From Nocardia aurea (GTDB lineage: Bacteria; Actinomycetota; Actinomycetes; Mycobacteriales; Mycobacteriaceae): 64,000 nucleotides of DNA. Positions 50,541 to 58,624 of this stretch are shown piece after piece. The stretch lies in NCBI RefSeq assembly GCF_003123685.1, contig NZ_QCYJ01000084.1:496001-560000 (forward strand). The letters run 5' to 3'. The first letter of the stretch is position 1. The number at the start of each line of letters is the position of its first letter. The position numbers and the translations under genes are program-made. Below the pieces are notes generated by a model, which worked only from the letters and a program-made list of their open reading frames with translations, was not told the DNA's origin and searched no databases.

Positions 50541-51356
50541 TCACCTCGACAGTTGGCGCCGGTCGGTGAACATCGCGATGTGGTTGGTGAGGCGATGTTG
50601 CAGTTCCGCCGGCGGTCCGGGGATCACGGTGAAATCCTCGTCGCCAGTGTGTTGGAGGAGGTAGCGGCCGTCGTCGGGATAGTCGAGCCAGAGGAAGGCC
50701 CTGCCGTCCGAGGTGGGCCGAGCGTCCAGTTGATAGCCGGGGTATACGGTGATTTCGCCGGTGCCGGAGCGGGGGCGGAGAAAGAACCGCTGCACCTGTT
50801 CGGTGGGGGAGAGTCGCGTCGGATGTCGACCGTAGGTGGGGGAGTGCAGGTCACCCCGGCGACCTTGGAACCGTGGCGTGGTCCCGCCCCGCACGCGGGG
50901 CAGGTGCGCCACGATCTCCGCGGCGAGCGCGTGCAGCGCCACGGTGCTGATGGTGACGGCGCCGCCGTGTTCGCGGGTCGGACCCGGGGCCTGGACGACG
51001 AGCGTGCACCGGTCGCCCACGATTCCCGCGTATACGCGGACGACCTCGGTCTGCCCCGGACCGTGCAGGCCTTCGATCTCGACGCGGACCTGCGGTTCGA
51101 GAAGCGCGCCGAACGCCGCGTGCAGCTCTTCGTCGTAAACACCCAGCAGCCTCCGCACGGCGGCTTCGCGACGTTCCCGGTAGACGTCGATGGATTCGGC
51201 GAACTCGTGCCGGTAGGTCAGCGGGTAGGGCAGACGGTCGCGGCCGTGCGCTTCCAGCGCGAGGGTGAACGCGTGCGGGTCGAGCTCCCAGCGACCTGAA
51301 GATCGCACTCGATTCTCGGCGTATTCGCTTCCCGAGGGATCGTGGAACCGATTCAT
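50541..51356 (-). CDS. EspG-family ESX secretion-associated chaperone
   Basis: A 271-residue protein matching the EspG family by layout: WELDPHAFTLALEAHGRDRLPYPL at the start, QVRVEIEGLHG, VVRVYAGIVGDRCTLVVQAPG, the central VALHALAAEIVAHLPRV, and a C-terminal GEITVYPGYQLDARPTSDGRAFLW (cited in parts over ~200-225). EspG proteins bind PPE-type substrates in the cytosol and keep them soluble for the ESX machine. Its ATG overlaps the stop of the upstream PPE-like gene by 4 bp, so the two are co-translated, which supports a chaperone-client pair. Last gene of the first copy of a duplicated operon; the second copy lacks it. Confidence 0.8.
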   Translation of the reverse strand: MNRFHDPSGSEYAENRVRSSGRWELDPHAFTLALEAHGRDRLPYPLTYRHEFAESIDVYRERREAAVRRLLGVYDEELHAAFGALLEPQVRVEIEGLHGPGQTEVVRVYAGIVGDRCTLVVQAPGPTREHGGAVTISTVALHALAAEIVAHLPRVRGGTTPRFQGRRGDLHSPTYGRHPTRLSPTEQVQRFFLRPRSGTGEITVYPGYQLDARPTSDGRAFLWLDYPDDGRYLLQHTGDEDFTVIPGPPAELQHRLTNHIAMFTDRRQLSR

Positions 51357-52747
51357 CCGCCGATGACCCCACCCGGCGGAAGAGTCGCGGGCAGTTGTCC
51401 GATGAGTTCGTTCTCGCGATCCTGGATGAGATAGTCCGGGATCTTGTGTTCGTCCTCGTCGTCGCGGCCGCCACCACCGCGGCCGCCCATTCCCGGCATG
51501 CCGTTCATCCCTCGCGTGCCCGAGGTACTCGACGTCCGTGAGCCACCGGAGCCGGACCCGGAACCGCCAGAGCTGCCCGGCGTACCCGTGACGCTGCGTC
51601 CCGCACCGGGTGCGCCCGTTCCGCCGAGCGCGCCGGAACCGGGTGAGCCCGAGCCGGATGATCCCGATCCGGGAGATCCTGTTCCCGGAGATCCGGAACC
51701 GCCGAGTTTGCCGTCACCGGGCGTGGTCGGCTTGTCGGTCCCCGCGGGCGTCGTCCCGGTGGGTGTGTTCCCGGACGGGTCGGTGCTACTGGGTTTCGTG
51801 CTGCCGTCGCTGTTGCCCTGACTGCCGTCGGTGCCGTTCGATTGCGGGTTGGTGGCGGGATTCTCCTGCGTCCCGGTGGGATTAGCAGTCGGCGTGCCGC
51901 CGTTGTTGTTTCCGCTGCTTCCGACGCCGTTGCCGCTTCCGTTGCCGCCGGTCCCGTTGCCATTGTCGTTGCCGCCCGGGACGGTGCCGGGGTCGGCGAC
52001 GGTGTTTCGGGGAACGGGAAGTACCGGAGTCTGGTTGTCGACGGTGACCGAACCGGGTTGATAGGTGCCGATCATGAAACGCTGGGCGTCGGCCTCGGCT
52101 TCGTTTGCTCGATGCTTGGCGGCCTTGACCAGGCCATTACCGGGGATATGACCGAGGAATTCGTCGAACCCGGACGGTTTGTCCGGCTTCGGGATGGTCA
52201 TCTTCGCCTGTCCGAGAAGGCCTTCCATGTAGTCGATGCCGTTGGCGACCATCTGGAACGAGGTGGGCAGTGCCGCCGCTTCGGTGGTGTAACTCTTCAC
52301 CGCGTCGATCGCCGCGGTTCCGGATGTGCCCGACCACTTCTCGGACAGCACTCGCTCGAAACTGTTCCGGTAGTTGGTCACCGCCGTCTCGGTTCCCGTC
52401 GTGAGTCGTCGCCAACCATCCGCACCGGCGTTGATATCGCCAGCTCTGACCTCGGGTTGACCGTTCCCGCCGTTGAGCGCGTTCCAGATCTGCTCGTGCG
52501 ACCAGGTGCTGAACGCTTCGGGATCGGTCACGGCGGGCTTGGCCATCGACACCTCCGAACTGCCGTCCAACCGCGTCCACTCGTTGCCGATAATGCTGCG
52601 GTCGCCCTCCCATGCCAGCTTGCCTTCGTTATCGAGCCTGCCGCGATCGTTGTCGGCGTTATCGGATCTGTCGTGGTTGTCGATGACCTTGAAGACGCCC
52701 AGAGTGCCGACATGGCCGAGGAATTCGCCGAAATCACCCAACCCCAT
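51353..52747 (-). CDS. PPE-like ESX substrate with Gly/Ser-rich tail
   Basis: A 464-residue protein. Residues 1-67 form an acidic lead (MGLGDFGEFLGHVGTLGVFKV) seen again in the paralogue at 53944. Residues ~68-235 are helical and PPE/WXG-like (WSHEQIWNALNGGNGQPEV, GWRRLTTGTETAVTNYRN, FERVLSEKWSGTSGTAAIDAV). Residues ~250-430 are low-complexity Gly/Ser/Thr/Pro/Asn, and the end is RDDEDEHKIPDYLIQDRENELIGQLPATL (cited over ~430-460). ATG 52747 has GGAGGG 6 nt upstream and overlaps the preceding stop (ATGA); an internal ATG at 52546 also has GGAGG, so a short form lacking the lead is possible. Client of the adjacent EspG by inference. Confidence 0.75.
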   Translation of the reverse strand: MGLGDFGEFLGHVGTLGVFKVIDNHDRSDNADNDRGRLDNEGKLAWEGDRSIIGNEWTRLDGSSEVSMAKPAVTDPEAFSTWSHEQIWNALNGGNGQPEVRAGDINAGADGWRRLTTGTETAVTNYRNSFERVLSEKWSGTSGTAAIDAVKSYTTEAAALPTSFQMVANGIDYMEGLLGQAKMTIPKPDKPSGFDEFLGHIPGNGLVKAAKHRANEAEADAQRFMIGTYQPGSVTVDNQTPVLPVPRNTVADPGTVPGGNDNGNGTGGNGSGNGVGSSGNNNGGTPTANPTGTQENPATNPQSNGTDGSQGNSDGSTKPSSTDPSGNTPTGTTPAGTDKPTTPGDGKLGGSGSPGTGSPGSGSSGSGSPGSGALGGTGAPGAGRSVTGTPGSSGGSGSGSGGSRTSSTSGTRGMNGMPGMGGRGGGGRDDEDEHKIPDYLIQDRENELIGQLPATLPPGGVIGG

Positions 52748-53136
52748 CAGATGCCCTCCCCGTTCGTGCCCAAGCCGCTCGCGTTCTGCTGGTCGACAGT
52801 CTGCAACTTTCCGATCGCCGCGAGGAAGGTGTCGCGTTGGTCGCGGGCGATGGAGATGTGCTGGTCCAGGCGTTTGGACGCGGAGTCGTCGGTGTTGTCG
52901 GAACCGGCGACCGCTTTGAATTCAAGCTTCTGGCGGATCGCCTGAGCAGAGGGGAGACTGCCCCAGCCTGAGAGGTGTTCGAGCGTCCGAGCGAAGTCCT
53001 GTTGCCTCTCCAAGTCGCTGATGTATTGATCGATGACATCGGCGATCGCTTGGCCGAGTTCGTCTTCGATCTTGAACTCGCCGTTTATCGCTTGAGTCTT
53101 CATAGTTCGCCAGTAACCGGCGTGATCCTGCGTCAT
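52747..53136 (-). CDS. small helical ESX-locus protein, copy 1
   Basis: A 129-residue helical protein (MTQDHAGYWRTMKTQAINGEF, WGSLPSAQAIRQKLEFKAV, QHISIARDQRDTFLAAIGKLQ). It lies between a DUF3558 lipoprotein and the PPE-like gene, and its stop overlaps the PPE-like ATG. Size, helicity and position suggest a WXG100/PE-like partner of the PPE-like protein, but the canonical WXG turn is not clear (SGWGSLPS is the nearest). A close paralogue is at 54438. Confidence 0.68.
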   Translation of the reverse strand: MTQDHAGYWRTMKTQAINGEFKIEDELGQAIADVIDQYISDLERQQDFARTLEHLSGWGSLPSAQAIRQKLEFKAVAGSDNTDDSASKRLDQHISIARDQRDTFLAAIGKLQTVDQQNASGLGTNGEGI

Positions 53137-53151
53137 CTGATTACCCCGTAT

Positions 53152-53718
53152 TCACTTCGGCAGGTGAGGTTGGAGCGCTGCGGCGTATTTTTCCGACATC
53201 TCGCAGAGGTCTCCAACTCGTGGCCCCTCTGTGCTCAACCATGACGTGCGAATTTCGAACATGCCTTGGTCGGCCTCGAATGACACGTAGCAGGCATCTG
53301 GGTCGTTCTTCTCCTTCGACACCATGCCTGGACGGGCATTGACGGTGGTGTCGCGGATGATGACCAAGTTCTGCTTTGCCCGAGCCTCGGCGAGGGTATG
53401 GCTTGTCGAGAGCACGCCCACGGTGCGCCGACCCTTTCCGTATCTGTCATCGAGCGGAATCCAGTTACAGATTCGCCACGAAGACACGCCAGTCGGCGGA
53501 TCGGTCACCACACCTTTGGTGGCCGGATCCAGCCCAACGCCACGAAGCACCTCATCCGACAACGCCCCCCGGCACGGATTAAACACCTCGATCGTGTCCG
53601 GATCCCGCACCGTCGTCGTCGCCCCCGCCGCCCCGTCGACCGACTCCCCGCATCCGGCGAGAGCCGCCGCCGCAACCGCACCGCAGACCACAGCCCGTAT
53701 CACCACAACGCTACGCAC
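53152..53718 (-). CDS. DUF3558 lipoprotein, copy 1
   Basis: A 188-residue lipoprotein: signal MRSVVVIRAVVCGAVAAAAL, lipobox ALAGC (Cys23). The mature part has the DUF3558 pattern, FNPCRGALSDEVLRGVGLDP, W-x-x-C-x-W (SWRICNWIPL), and later Cys in ACYVSFEADQG and VGDLCEM. DUF3558 proteins are common in Nocardia and mycobacteria, often beside ESX genes; function unknown. GTG 53718 has AGGAG 5 nt upstream. First gene of the operon that ends with EspG. The first 60 residues are identical to copy 2 at 54850 because of a long perfect DNA repeat. Confidence 0.82.
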   Translation of the reverse strand: MRSVVVIRAVVCGAVAAAALAGCGESVDGAAGATTTVRDPDTIEVFNPCRGALSDEVLRGVGLDPATKGVVTDPPTGVSSWRICNWIPLDDRYGKGRRTVGVLSTSHTLAEARAKQNLVIIRDTTVNARPGMVSKEKNDPDACYVSFEADQGMFEIRTSWLSTEGPRVGDLCEMSEKYAAALQPHLPK

Positions 53719-53841
53719 AGCACTCCTACTCGGTCGGACACGACAGCAACCCTGCCATCAATCACTTGGACGCACGCCGGCCATGATCGGTTCCACCCGA
53801 TCGCAGCATCGCGCCGATCGAACCAATTCTGCACGTCGCTC
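53567..53841. repeat. 275-bp perfect direct repeat, copy 1
   Basis: Identical to 55265-55539 (offset 1,698 bp). It covers the first ~50 codons of the lipoprotein gene and ~123 bp upstream. Flanking sequence continues to align on the gene side but with mismatches, while the upstream side stops abruptly after CACGTCGCTC. Confidence 0.9.
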
Positions 53842-53943
53842 GAAACGGAAACCGTCCGCGGGTGAACGGCTCAGGTGAACGGAAGGCCCGTTCCGGTTTC
53901 CTCGCTGAGGGGCACCTGCCACCGGAGGCCCGCACGTTCGAAG

Positions 53944-54438
53944 TCAGTGACTTCCAAGATCTATCGTGAGTATTTTGACGACGTGGTGCGGATCGCCGTG
54001 TGTGCCTTCGGTCGTGTTGTTGCAGTATTGGTAGTCGATACGCCCGGCCCCGCTGATCTCGTAGTGGATGGTGCGCGAGTATCCCGCCGATTTCGGACCG
54101 TGATGCCTGCCGCGCAGGATCGTCGAGGTGCCGATCGCCGGTGGCGCTCCCGGTGTCATGAAAACGTAAATGTTGACATCGCCCGGTTTGACCTCGGGTT
54201 GACCGTTCCCGCCGTTGAGCGGGTTCCAGATCTGCTCGTGCGACCAGGTGTTGAACGCTTCGGGATCGGTCACGGCGGGCTTGGCCATCGACACCTCCGA
54301 GTTGCCGTCCAACCGCGTCCACTCGTTCCTGCCGCGATCGTTGTACGCGTTGTCGGATCTGTCGTGGTTGTCGACAACCTTGAAGATGCCCAGAGTGCCG
54401 ACATGGCCGAGGAATTCGCCGAAATCACCCAACCCCAT
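53944..54438 (-). CDS. chimeric PPE-like protein with replaced C-terminus
   Basis: A 164-residue protein. Residues 1-~75 repeat the start of the PPE-like paralogue (MGLGDFGEFLGHVGTLGIFKV, MAKPAVTDPEAF-type, WSHEQIWNPLNGGNGQPEV), but with a 17-residue deletion after NDRGR. From about PGDVN the sequence is unrelated: ~85 residues with GRHHGPKSAGYSRTIHYEI, GRIDYQYCNNTTEGTHGDPH and a His-rich end. The new part is compact and could be a small effector domain; the R-x-DY ... H-x-x-PH pattern is vaguely like some polymorphic toxin ends, but I cannot name it. ATG 54438 overlaps the preceding stop, with GGAGGG upstream. No EspG follows. Confidence 0.72.
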   Translation of the reverse strand: MGLGDFGEFLGHVGTLGIFKVVDNHDRSDNAYNDRGRNEWTRLDGNSEVSMAKPAVTDPEAFNTWSHEQIWNPLNGGNGQPEVKPGDVNIYVFMTPGAPPAIGTSTILRGRHHGPKSAGYSRTIHYEISGAGRIDYQYCNNTTEGTHGDPHHVVKILTIDLGSH

Positions 54439-54830
54439 CAGATGCCCTCCCCGTTCATGCCCAGGCCGCTCGCGTTCTGCTGGTCGACAGTCTGCAACTT
54501 TCCGATCGCCGCCAGGAAGGTGTCGCGCTGGTCGCGGGCGATGGAGATGTGTTGGTCCAGGCGTTTAACTGCCGAATCTTCGGGGTCGTCGGACCCACCT
54601 GCGACCGCTTTGAATTCAAGCTTCTGGCGGATCGCCTGAGCTGAAGGGAGACTGCCCCAACCCGCCAAGCGTTCGAGTCCTTGCGCGTAGCCCCTCTGCC
54701 TTTCGAGGTCCGTGATGTACTGGCTGACGACTTGGGCGATGGCTTGGCCGACGTCAGCCTCGATCTTGAACTCGCCGTTGATCGCTTTGCTCTTCATGTC
54801 ACGCCAGTAGCCAGCATGGTCTTGTGTCAT
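54438..54830 (-). CDS. small helical ESX-locus protein, copy 2
   Basis: A 130-residue paralogue of the protein at 52747. The C-terminal half is almost identical (WGSLPSAQAIRQKLEFKAV; QHISIARDQRDTFLAAIGK), while the N-terminal third has drifted (for example INGEFKIEADVGQAIAQVV). ATG 54830 is chosen for GAGGAGGA 6 nt upstream and by alignment with copy 1; a frame to 54911 would overlap the lipoprotein end. Its stop overlaps the ATG of the chimeric gene. Confidence 0.7.
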   Translation of the reverse strand: MTQDHAGYWRDMKSKAINGEFKIEADVGQAIAQVVSQYITDLERQRGYAQGLERLAGWGSLPSAQAIRQKLEFKAVAGGSDDPEDSAVKRLDQHISIARDQRDTFLAAIGKLQTVDQQNASGLGMNGEGI

Positions 54831-54849
54831 CGTCGATCCTCCTCGCTGA

Positions 54850-55416
54850 CTACTTCGGCAGATGCGGCTCGAGGGTGGCTGCGTATTTGGCGGCCATCTC
54901 GCAGGTGTCACCGATACGCGGACCCTCCGTGCTGAGCCACCGCACGTTTATTTCGAACATGCCTTGGTCCGCCTCGAATGAGACATAGCAGCTATCGTTG
55001 TCGCGCTTTTCCTTCGAAACCAGTCCCGGTCGGGAATTGACGGTGGTCTCGCCGATTACGGTCGCGCTCTCCTTCGTACGAGCATCCTCGAGCGTGTGGC
55101 TGGTAGAGAAAATGCTGACGCTTCGGGTGCCAGTCCCGTACCGGTTATCGAGCGGCATCCAGTCACATACTCGCCAAGCAGATACGCCAGTCGGCGGATC
55201 CGTCAGCACGCCTTTGGTGGCCGGATCCAGGCCGGCCCCTCGCAGCACCTCATCCGACAACGCGCCCCGGCACGGATTAAACACCTCGATCGTGTCCGGA
55301 TCCCGCACCGTCGTCGTCGCCCCCGCCGCCCCGTCGACCGACTCCCCGCATCCGGCGAGAGCCGCCGCCGCAACCGCACCGCAGACCACAGCCCGTATCA
55401 CCACAACGCTACGCAC
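54850..55416 (-). CDS. DUF3558 lipoprotein, copy 2
   Basis: A 188-residue lipoprotein, paralogue of 53152. Same signal peptide and lipobox (ALAGC); conserved FNPCRG, SAWRVCDWMPL, SCYVSFEADQG and GDTCEM. Residues 1-60 are identical to copy 1; the remaining ~128 differ at many positions (ISTSHTLEDARTKES versus LSTSHTLAEARAKQN types), so identity is concentrated at the signal peptide. GTG 55416 with AGGAG upstream. First gene of the second, shorter operon copy. Confidence 0.82.
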   Translation of the reverse strand: MRSVVVIRAVVCGAVAAAALAGCGESVDGAAGATTTVRDPDTIEVFNPCRGALSDEVLRGAGLDPATKGVLTDPPTGVSAWRVCDWMPLDNRYGTGTRSVSIFSTSHTLEDARTKESATVIGETTVNSRPGLVSKEKRDNDSCYVSFEADQGMFEINVRWLSTEGPRIGDTCEMAAKYAATLEPHLPK

Positions 55417-55539
55417 AGCACTCCTACTCGGTCGGACACGACAGCAACCCTGCCATCAATCACTTGGACGCACGCCGGCCATGATCGGTTCCACCCGATC
55501 GCAGCATCGCGCCGATCGAACCAATTCTGCACGTCGCTC
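55265..55539. repeat. 275-bp perfect direct repeat, copy 2
   Basis: Identical to 53567-53841. Includes the start of the second DUF3558 gene and its upstream region, so both operon copies have the same promoter-proximal DNA. Confidence 0.9.
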
Positions 55540-56329
55540 AAGTCGGTCCTATCCACATCACGCGGTCGGTCATATTCCGTGGGAATCACTGTGGTCGTCG
55601 AACAGATCGATTTCCCCCGGGCAGAAGTCACCGGCTTTCGGTTTCCGCTGTGAGTCGGAAGATCGGAGACCAGCGTCATTGCGCCGTCTGCCGACGCTGC
55701 TGTCCTGCGCGGAGACCGACATCTCGGCACGGATCGTGGTCGGAGTCGTCAGCGGTGTGGGTGTGCAACCACGCGACGGATGGGATCGCGCATAACGGTC
55801 GCCGTTGTGGCCCACGCGTGGAGCGTGCTTCGCAGCAGGGCAGAAATCTTTCGAGTTCATCGCCACGGCGAGAGCGTCGCATCGCGGTCGCGTCCTTCCA
55901 TGCCGAGAACCGCTGCACCGCAGCCTCTACCGACATAGATCCGTCGGTGTCGCTTGGAGTCCCGTGACGAGCGGTCTTCCCCGTTCGCGAAATCGTGCTC
56001 ATCGGCGTCGTCAGATCGCTGGCTCGGCGCACAGTCATCGCACGATGCTGGACAGTCCGGGGCGATGGCGGCGCACTCCGGAGCATTGTCGACGCTGGTC
56101 AGGCAGGGTGTGCCCCCTGATGTCAGGGCGAACTCCGCCAGATGACCACTTGGGTGGCTCGATCACCGATCGCACATTCTCGCCGGTCGGTCGGCTCGAT
56201 ACCTGGGCCTGTCAGATCAAGTCGAGGTGTGTCGTGCCGACGAAGCGAACCGATATCCGGCAGGTCGGCCTGTCTCCGAGGGCGCATAGGTCGATGAACT
56301 CCGTGCCCTCGCGTAACAGATCGCGCCTA
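55540..56329. other. 790-bp stretch without a convincing gene
   Basis: Frames on both strands reach ~135 codons (for example minus 55676-56086) but are Arg/Ser-rich with no motif, no good ribosome site and no family I recognise. GC is slightly lower than in neighbouring genes. It may be decayed coding sequence between the duplicated ESX operon and the secreted protein; I cannot name any remnant. Confidence 0.4.
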
Positions 56330-56974
56330 TTACCAGCAGAAACGGTAGTTGCCGGAGCCTCGGCACTCCAGCTCGTACTGCCACTGATCGGGGATATCGG
56401 AGTTGGGGATCGACGCGCCCGCGGCGGCTCCGAGCGCCAAACCGCCGATCATGCCGGCGATGAGTCCTACCGGAAGGGTGATGGGCAGCAGCAAGCCCGC
56501 GGTGGCGACGCCGAGCGCCATGCCGACGAACAAACCTGCGATGGTGCCGAACGCGGCTCCGATGCCCGCGCCGGCTTCGATGCTGCGCTGGCGCGGGGAG
56601 GTCTTGCGCCAGTAGCCGACGTCCTGGGCGGCCACGTCCGCGATCATGGTCGTTCCGTCCGCGGAGATGCGGGGCGCGAGGGTGACGACCTGGTCTTCCA
56701 CGGAGACCGCGAGGGGCAGTGTCGCCACCACCGTGCCGTCACCCGCGACGATTTCCACGGCGTCCTGTGCCTGACGGAAGGAGCCGCCGGTCAGCGTCGC
56801 GTCCAGCGTGGTGCGCTTCCCGCCTTGGAAGGTGAAGCCGACGCCTTGATCTGTCCCCTGCGCGACATGCGGTGCCGTGTCGGCCAGATCCGTTGCGGCG
56901 GAAGCGGTTCCGTCGGTGATGGCGAGCGCCGCGATGGCGAGCAGTGCGGTGACGGCGTACTTCTTCATACTCAT
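56330..56974 (-). CDS. secreted protein with Gly/Ala-rich hydrophobic C-terminal segment
   Basis: A 214-residue exported protein. Residues 1-26 are a Sec signal peptide (MKKYAVTALLAIAALAI ... ASA). Residues ~45-130 look like a beta-rich domain (VGFTFQGGKRTTLDATLTGG, VEIVAGDGTVVATLPLAVS). Residues ~135-195 form a long Gly/Ala/Leu/Ile segment (FGTIAGLFVGMALGVATAG, GLIAGMIGGLALGAAAGA) with a glycine-zipper look that could insert in a membrane. The end has two cysteines (ELECRGSGNYRFCW) that may form a disulfide. I recall similar nocardial proteins (DUF8020-type) but no function. ATG 56974 is used; ATG 56968 is nearly equivalent. Confidence 0.75.
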   Translation of the reverse strand: MSMKKYAVTALLAIAALAITDGTASAATDLADTAPHVAQGTDQGVGFTFQGGKRTTLDATLTGGSFRQAQDAVEIVAGDGTVVATLPLAVSVEDQVVTLAPRISADGTTMIADVAAQDVGYWRKTSPRQRSIEAGAGIGAAFGTIAGLFVGMALGVATAGLLLPITLPVGLIAGMIGGLALGAAAGASIPNSDIPDQWQYELECRGSGNYRFCW

Positions 56975-57782
56975 TTGTGCTGGATTCCTCGGGTTTTCGG
57001 TGGATGGTGAGGTGCGCGCACCGAGCGGCCCGTTTCGACGGTCCCGACGTCGAACGGACTGTGGATGAGCGTGGTTATCGCAGGGTGAATTCAGAGGCGT
57101 GTGGCGCGGCGAGCACGGTGCTCGCCGCGAGAGATACGGCCTCGAAGAAGGGTGATGTGTTCAGCCGGTGATGTGCCGATTGGGCTGTAGCTCGAGGATT
57201 GTCGTCCCGGCGACATCTCGGAGGGGTAGTGCCCACAGCGGATCGCGCACAGCGATGGATCGAATGCTGTAGAGATGCGGATACCACCGGCCGGTCATCG
57301 AATTCCTCCCCGGTCACCGACGCCAGTCGGTAACTGTTGCGATAGTAACGGATTCGCGTGGGTGAAAGGTCACGGTCCGATACCGAAGGTCGAGGGTTTG
57401 CGCGCGGGCAGCTGGAACTCGAAATTCGGAGCTTCCGGTACGGAGTGCATTGTGGGAAAGCGAAATCCGATGTGAAGTCGGATAACTGCCTCGAACTTCC
57501 GGGCTCCGGCAAGAAGGCGCAGGTGGAACGGATCGGCGCTGTCTGTGAGGATTGCGGCCGAGTGCCGATAAGTTGCCCTCGAGGTTACGGTTCGCGGGGT
57601 GCGATTCGAGTGCGCCACGCATCCGAGGTTGCTGTATTCGTGAGTGGTGGTCCTGCCCGAACGTCCGAGCGCCGTCTTTCCTGGATGGTCGAGAAGTTCG
57701 GGCACCTGCGACGGCCGACGCGGCACCGCCGTCGCACACCAACAACGTGCCCCGTAGTGCGCGGGTCGGTCGGCGAAGACGC
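56975..57782. other. 808-bp stretch without a convincing gene
   Basis: Several overlapping frames of 120-195 codons exist on both strands, but none has coding-like composition, a ribosome site or a known motif. It contains a near-perfect palindrome at 57107-57127. The left end must include the promoter of the secreted protein. Confidence 0.4.
57107..57127. repeat. 21-bp near-perfect palindrome
   Basis: CGGCGAGCAC-G-GTGCTCGCCG: two 10-bp arms around one base. As RNA it can form an 8-bp stem with a 5-nt loop. It lies ~130 bp upstream of the secreted-protein gene and is either an operator or a terminator for something not seen. Confidence 0.55.
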
Positions 57783-58517
57783 CTACCTCGCCGGTTTACG
57801 CCAGACCGACACATGGCTTTCGCTGTCGTTGGTGAAAGGGTTGCCGAGCCAGTCCGCGCTCCGCAGTTCCAACGACATCCCGGCCAACTGGGCCATCAGA
57901 TCGCATTCCGCCGGCCAGATATATCGAAAGTTGCTGAACCCGTAAGTGACTGTGCCGTCGGAGTGGTGCCGGTAGTGATGCGATGTGCCCTGCTGGGTGC
58001 TGAGGTCGTAGGTGTCGAATCCGGTGTGACCGCGCCCCACATGGAACGGCACGGCCGCCTGACCCGGCGGAAATCGCCGAATACCGGGAACCCACAGCTC
58101 GATGACGAACCGTCCACCCGGCGCGAGATGTCGTGCGGCATTGCGAAAACACTCGACCTGCTCGGCCTGCGTTCGCAGGTTGCCGATGCTGTTCCACACC
58201 AGGTACACCAGTGAGAATTCGCCCGGCACCCGACTCGACGTCATGTCGCCCACGACCACCGGTACGTCGGGACGCTTGCTGTGGAGTCGGTCGACCATCG
58301 GCGCGGAAAGTTCGATTCCGCTCACGTCGGTACCCCGCTCGATCAGCGGAATCGCGACCCGACCCGTGCCGATGGCGAACTCCAGCGCCGCACCGTCGCC
58401 CGCCGCGTCGGCCAGGAACCGCACCGCGGGATCGAGCACTTCGGGCGCGAACATGAACGCCGAATCCCGGTCGTAGCGTTCGGCCGTCGCGGCATCCCAC
58501 ACATCGCTGCTCACCAC
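57783..58517 (-). CDS. class I SAM-dependent methyltransferase
   Basis: A 244-residue methyltransferase. Motif I is ALEFAIGTGRVAIPL (~45-59), the acidic residue after strand 2 is in VSGIELSAPMVDRL, post-I is VVVGDMTSSRV, motif II FSLVYLVWNSIGNL, motif III LAPGGRFVIELWVP. The C-terminal half (RYIWPAECDLMAQLAGMSLELR) is the usual lid and end. Start is one of two consecutive GTGs at 58517/58514 without a clear ribosome site. It lies 107 bp downstream of a LysE-type exporter on the same strand; no biosynthetic partner shows the substrate. Confidence 0.85.
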   Translation of the reverse strand: MVSSDVWDAATAERYDRDSAFMFAPEVLDPAVRFLADAAGDGAALEFAIGTGRVAIPLIERGTDVSGIELSAPMVDRLHSKRPDVPVVVGDMTSSRVPGEFSLVYLVWNSIGNLRTQAEQVECFRNAARHLAPGGRFVIELWVPGIRRFPPGQAAVPFHVGRGHTGFDTYDLSTQQGTSHHYRHHSDGTVTYGFSNFRYIWPAECDLMAQLAGMSLELRSADWLGNPFTNDSESHVSVWRKPAR

Positions 58518-58624
58518 GGGAACAACGATGCTCGCCGGACACCGATTGCCGCCACTGGTTTTCGTGGCGTCCGTTCACCGGTTCGATACTGCGAGCACTG
58601 GATTCGGTCTCGATCGAAGGGCTC

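Noticed and set aside
55805..57010. 401-codon plus-strand frame opposite the secreted protein
   Set aside because: It runs antisense to a gene with a clear signal peptide and has no motif of its own; the 5' part covers a region without coding character.
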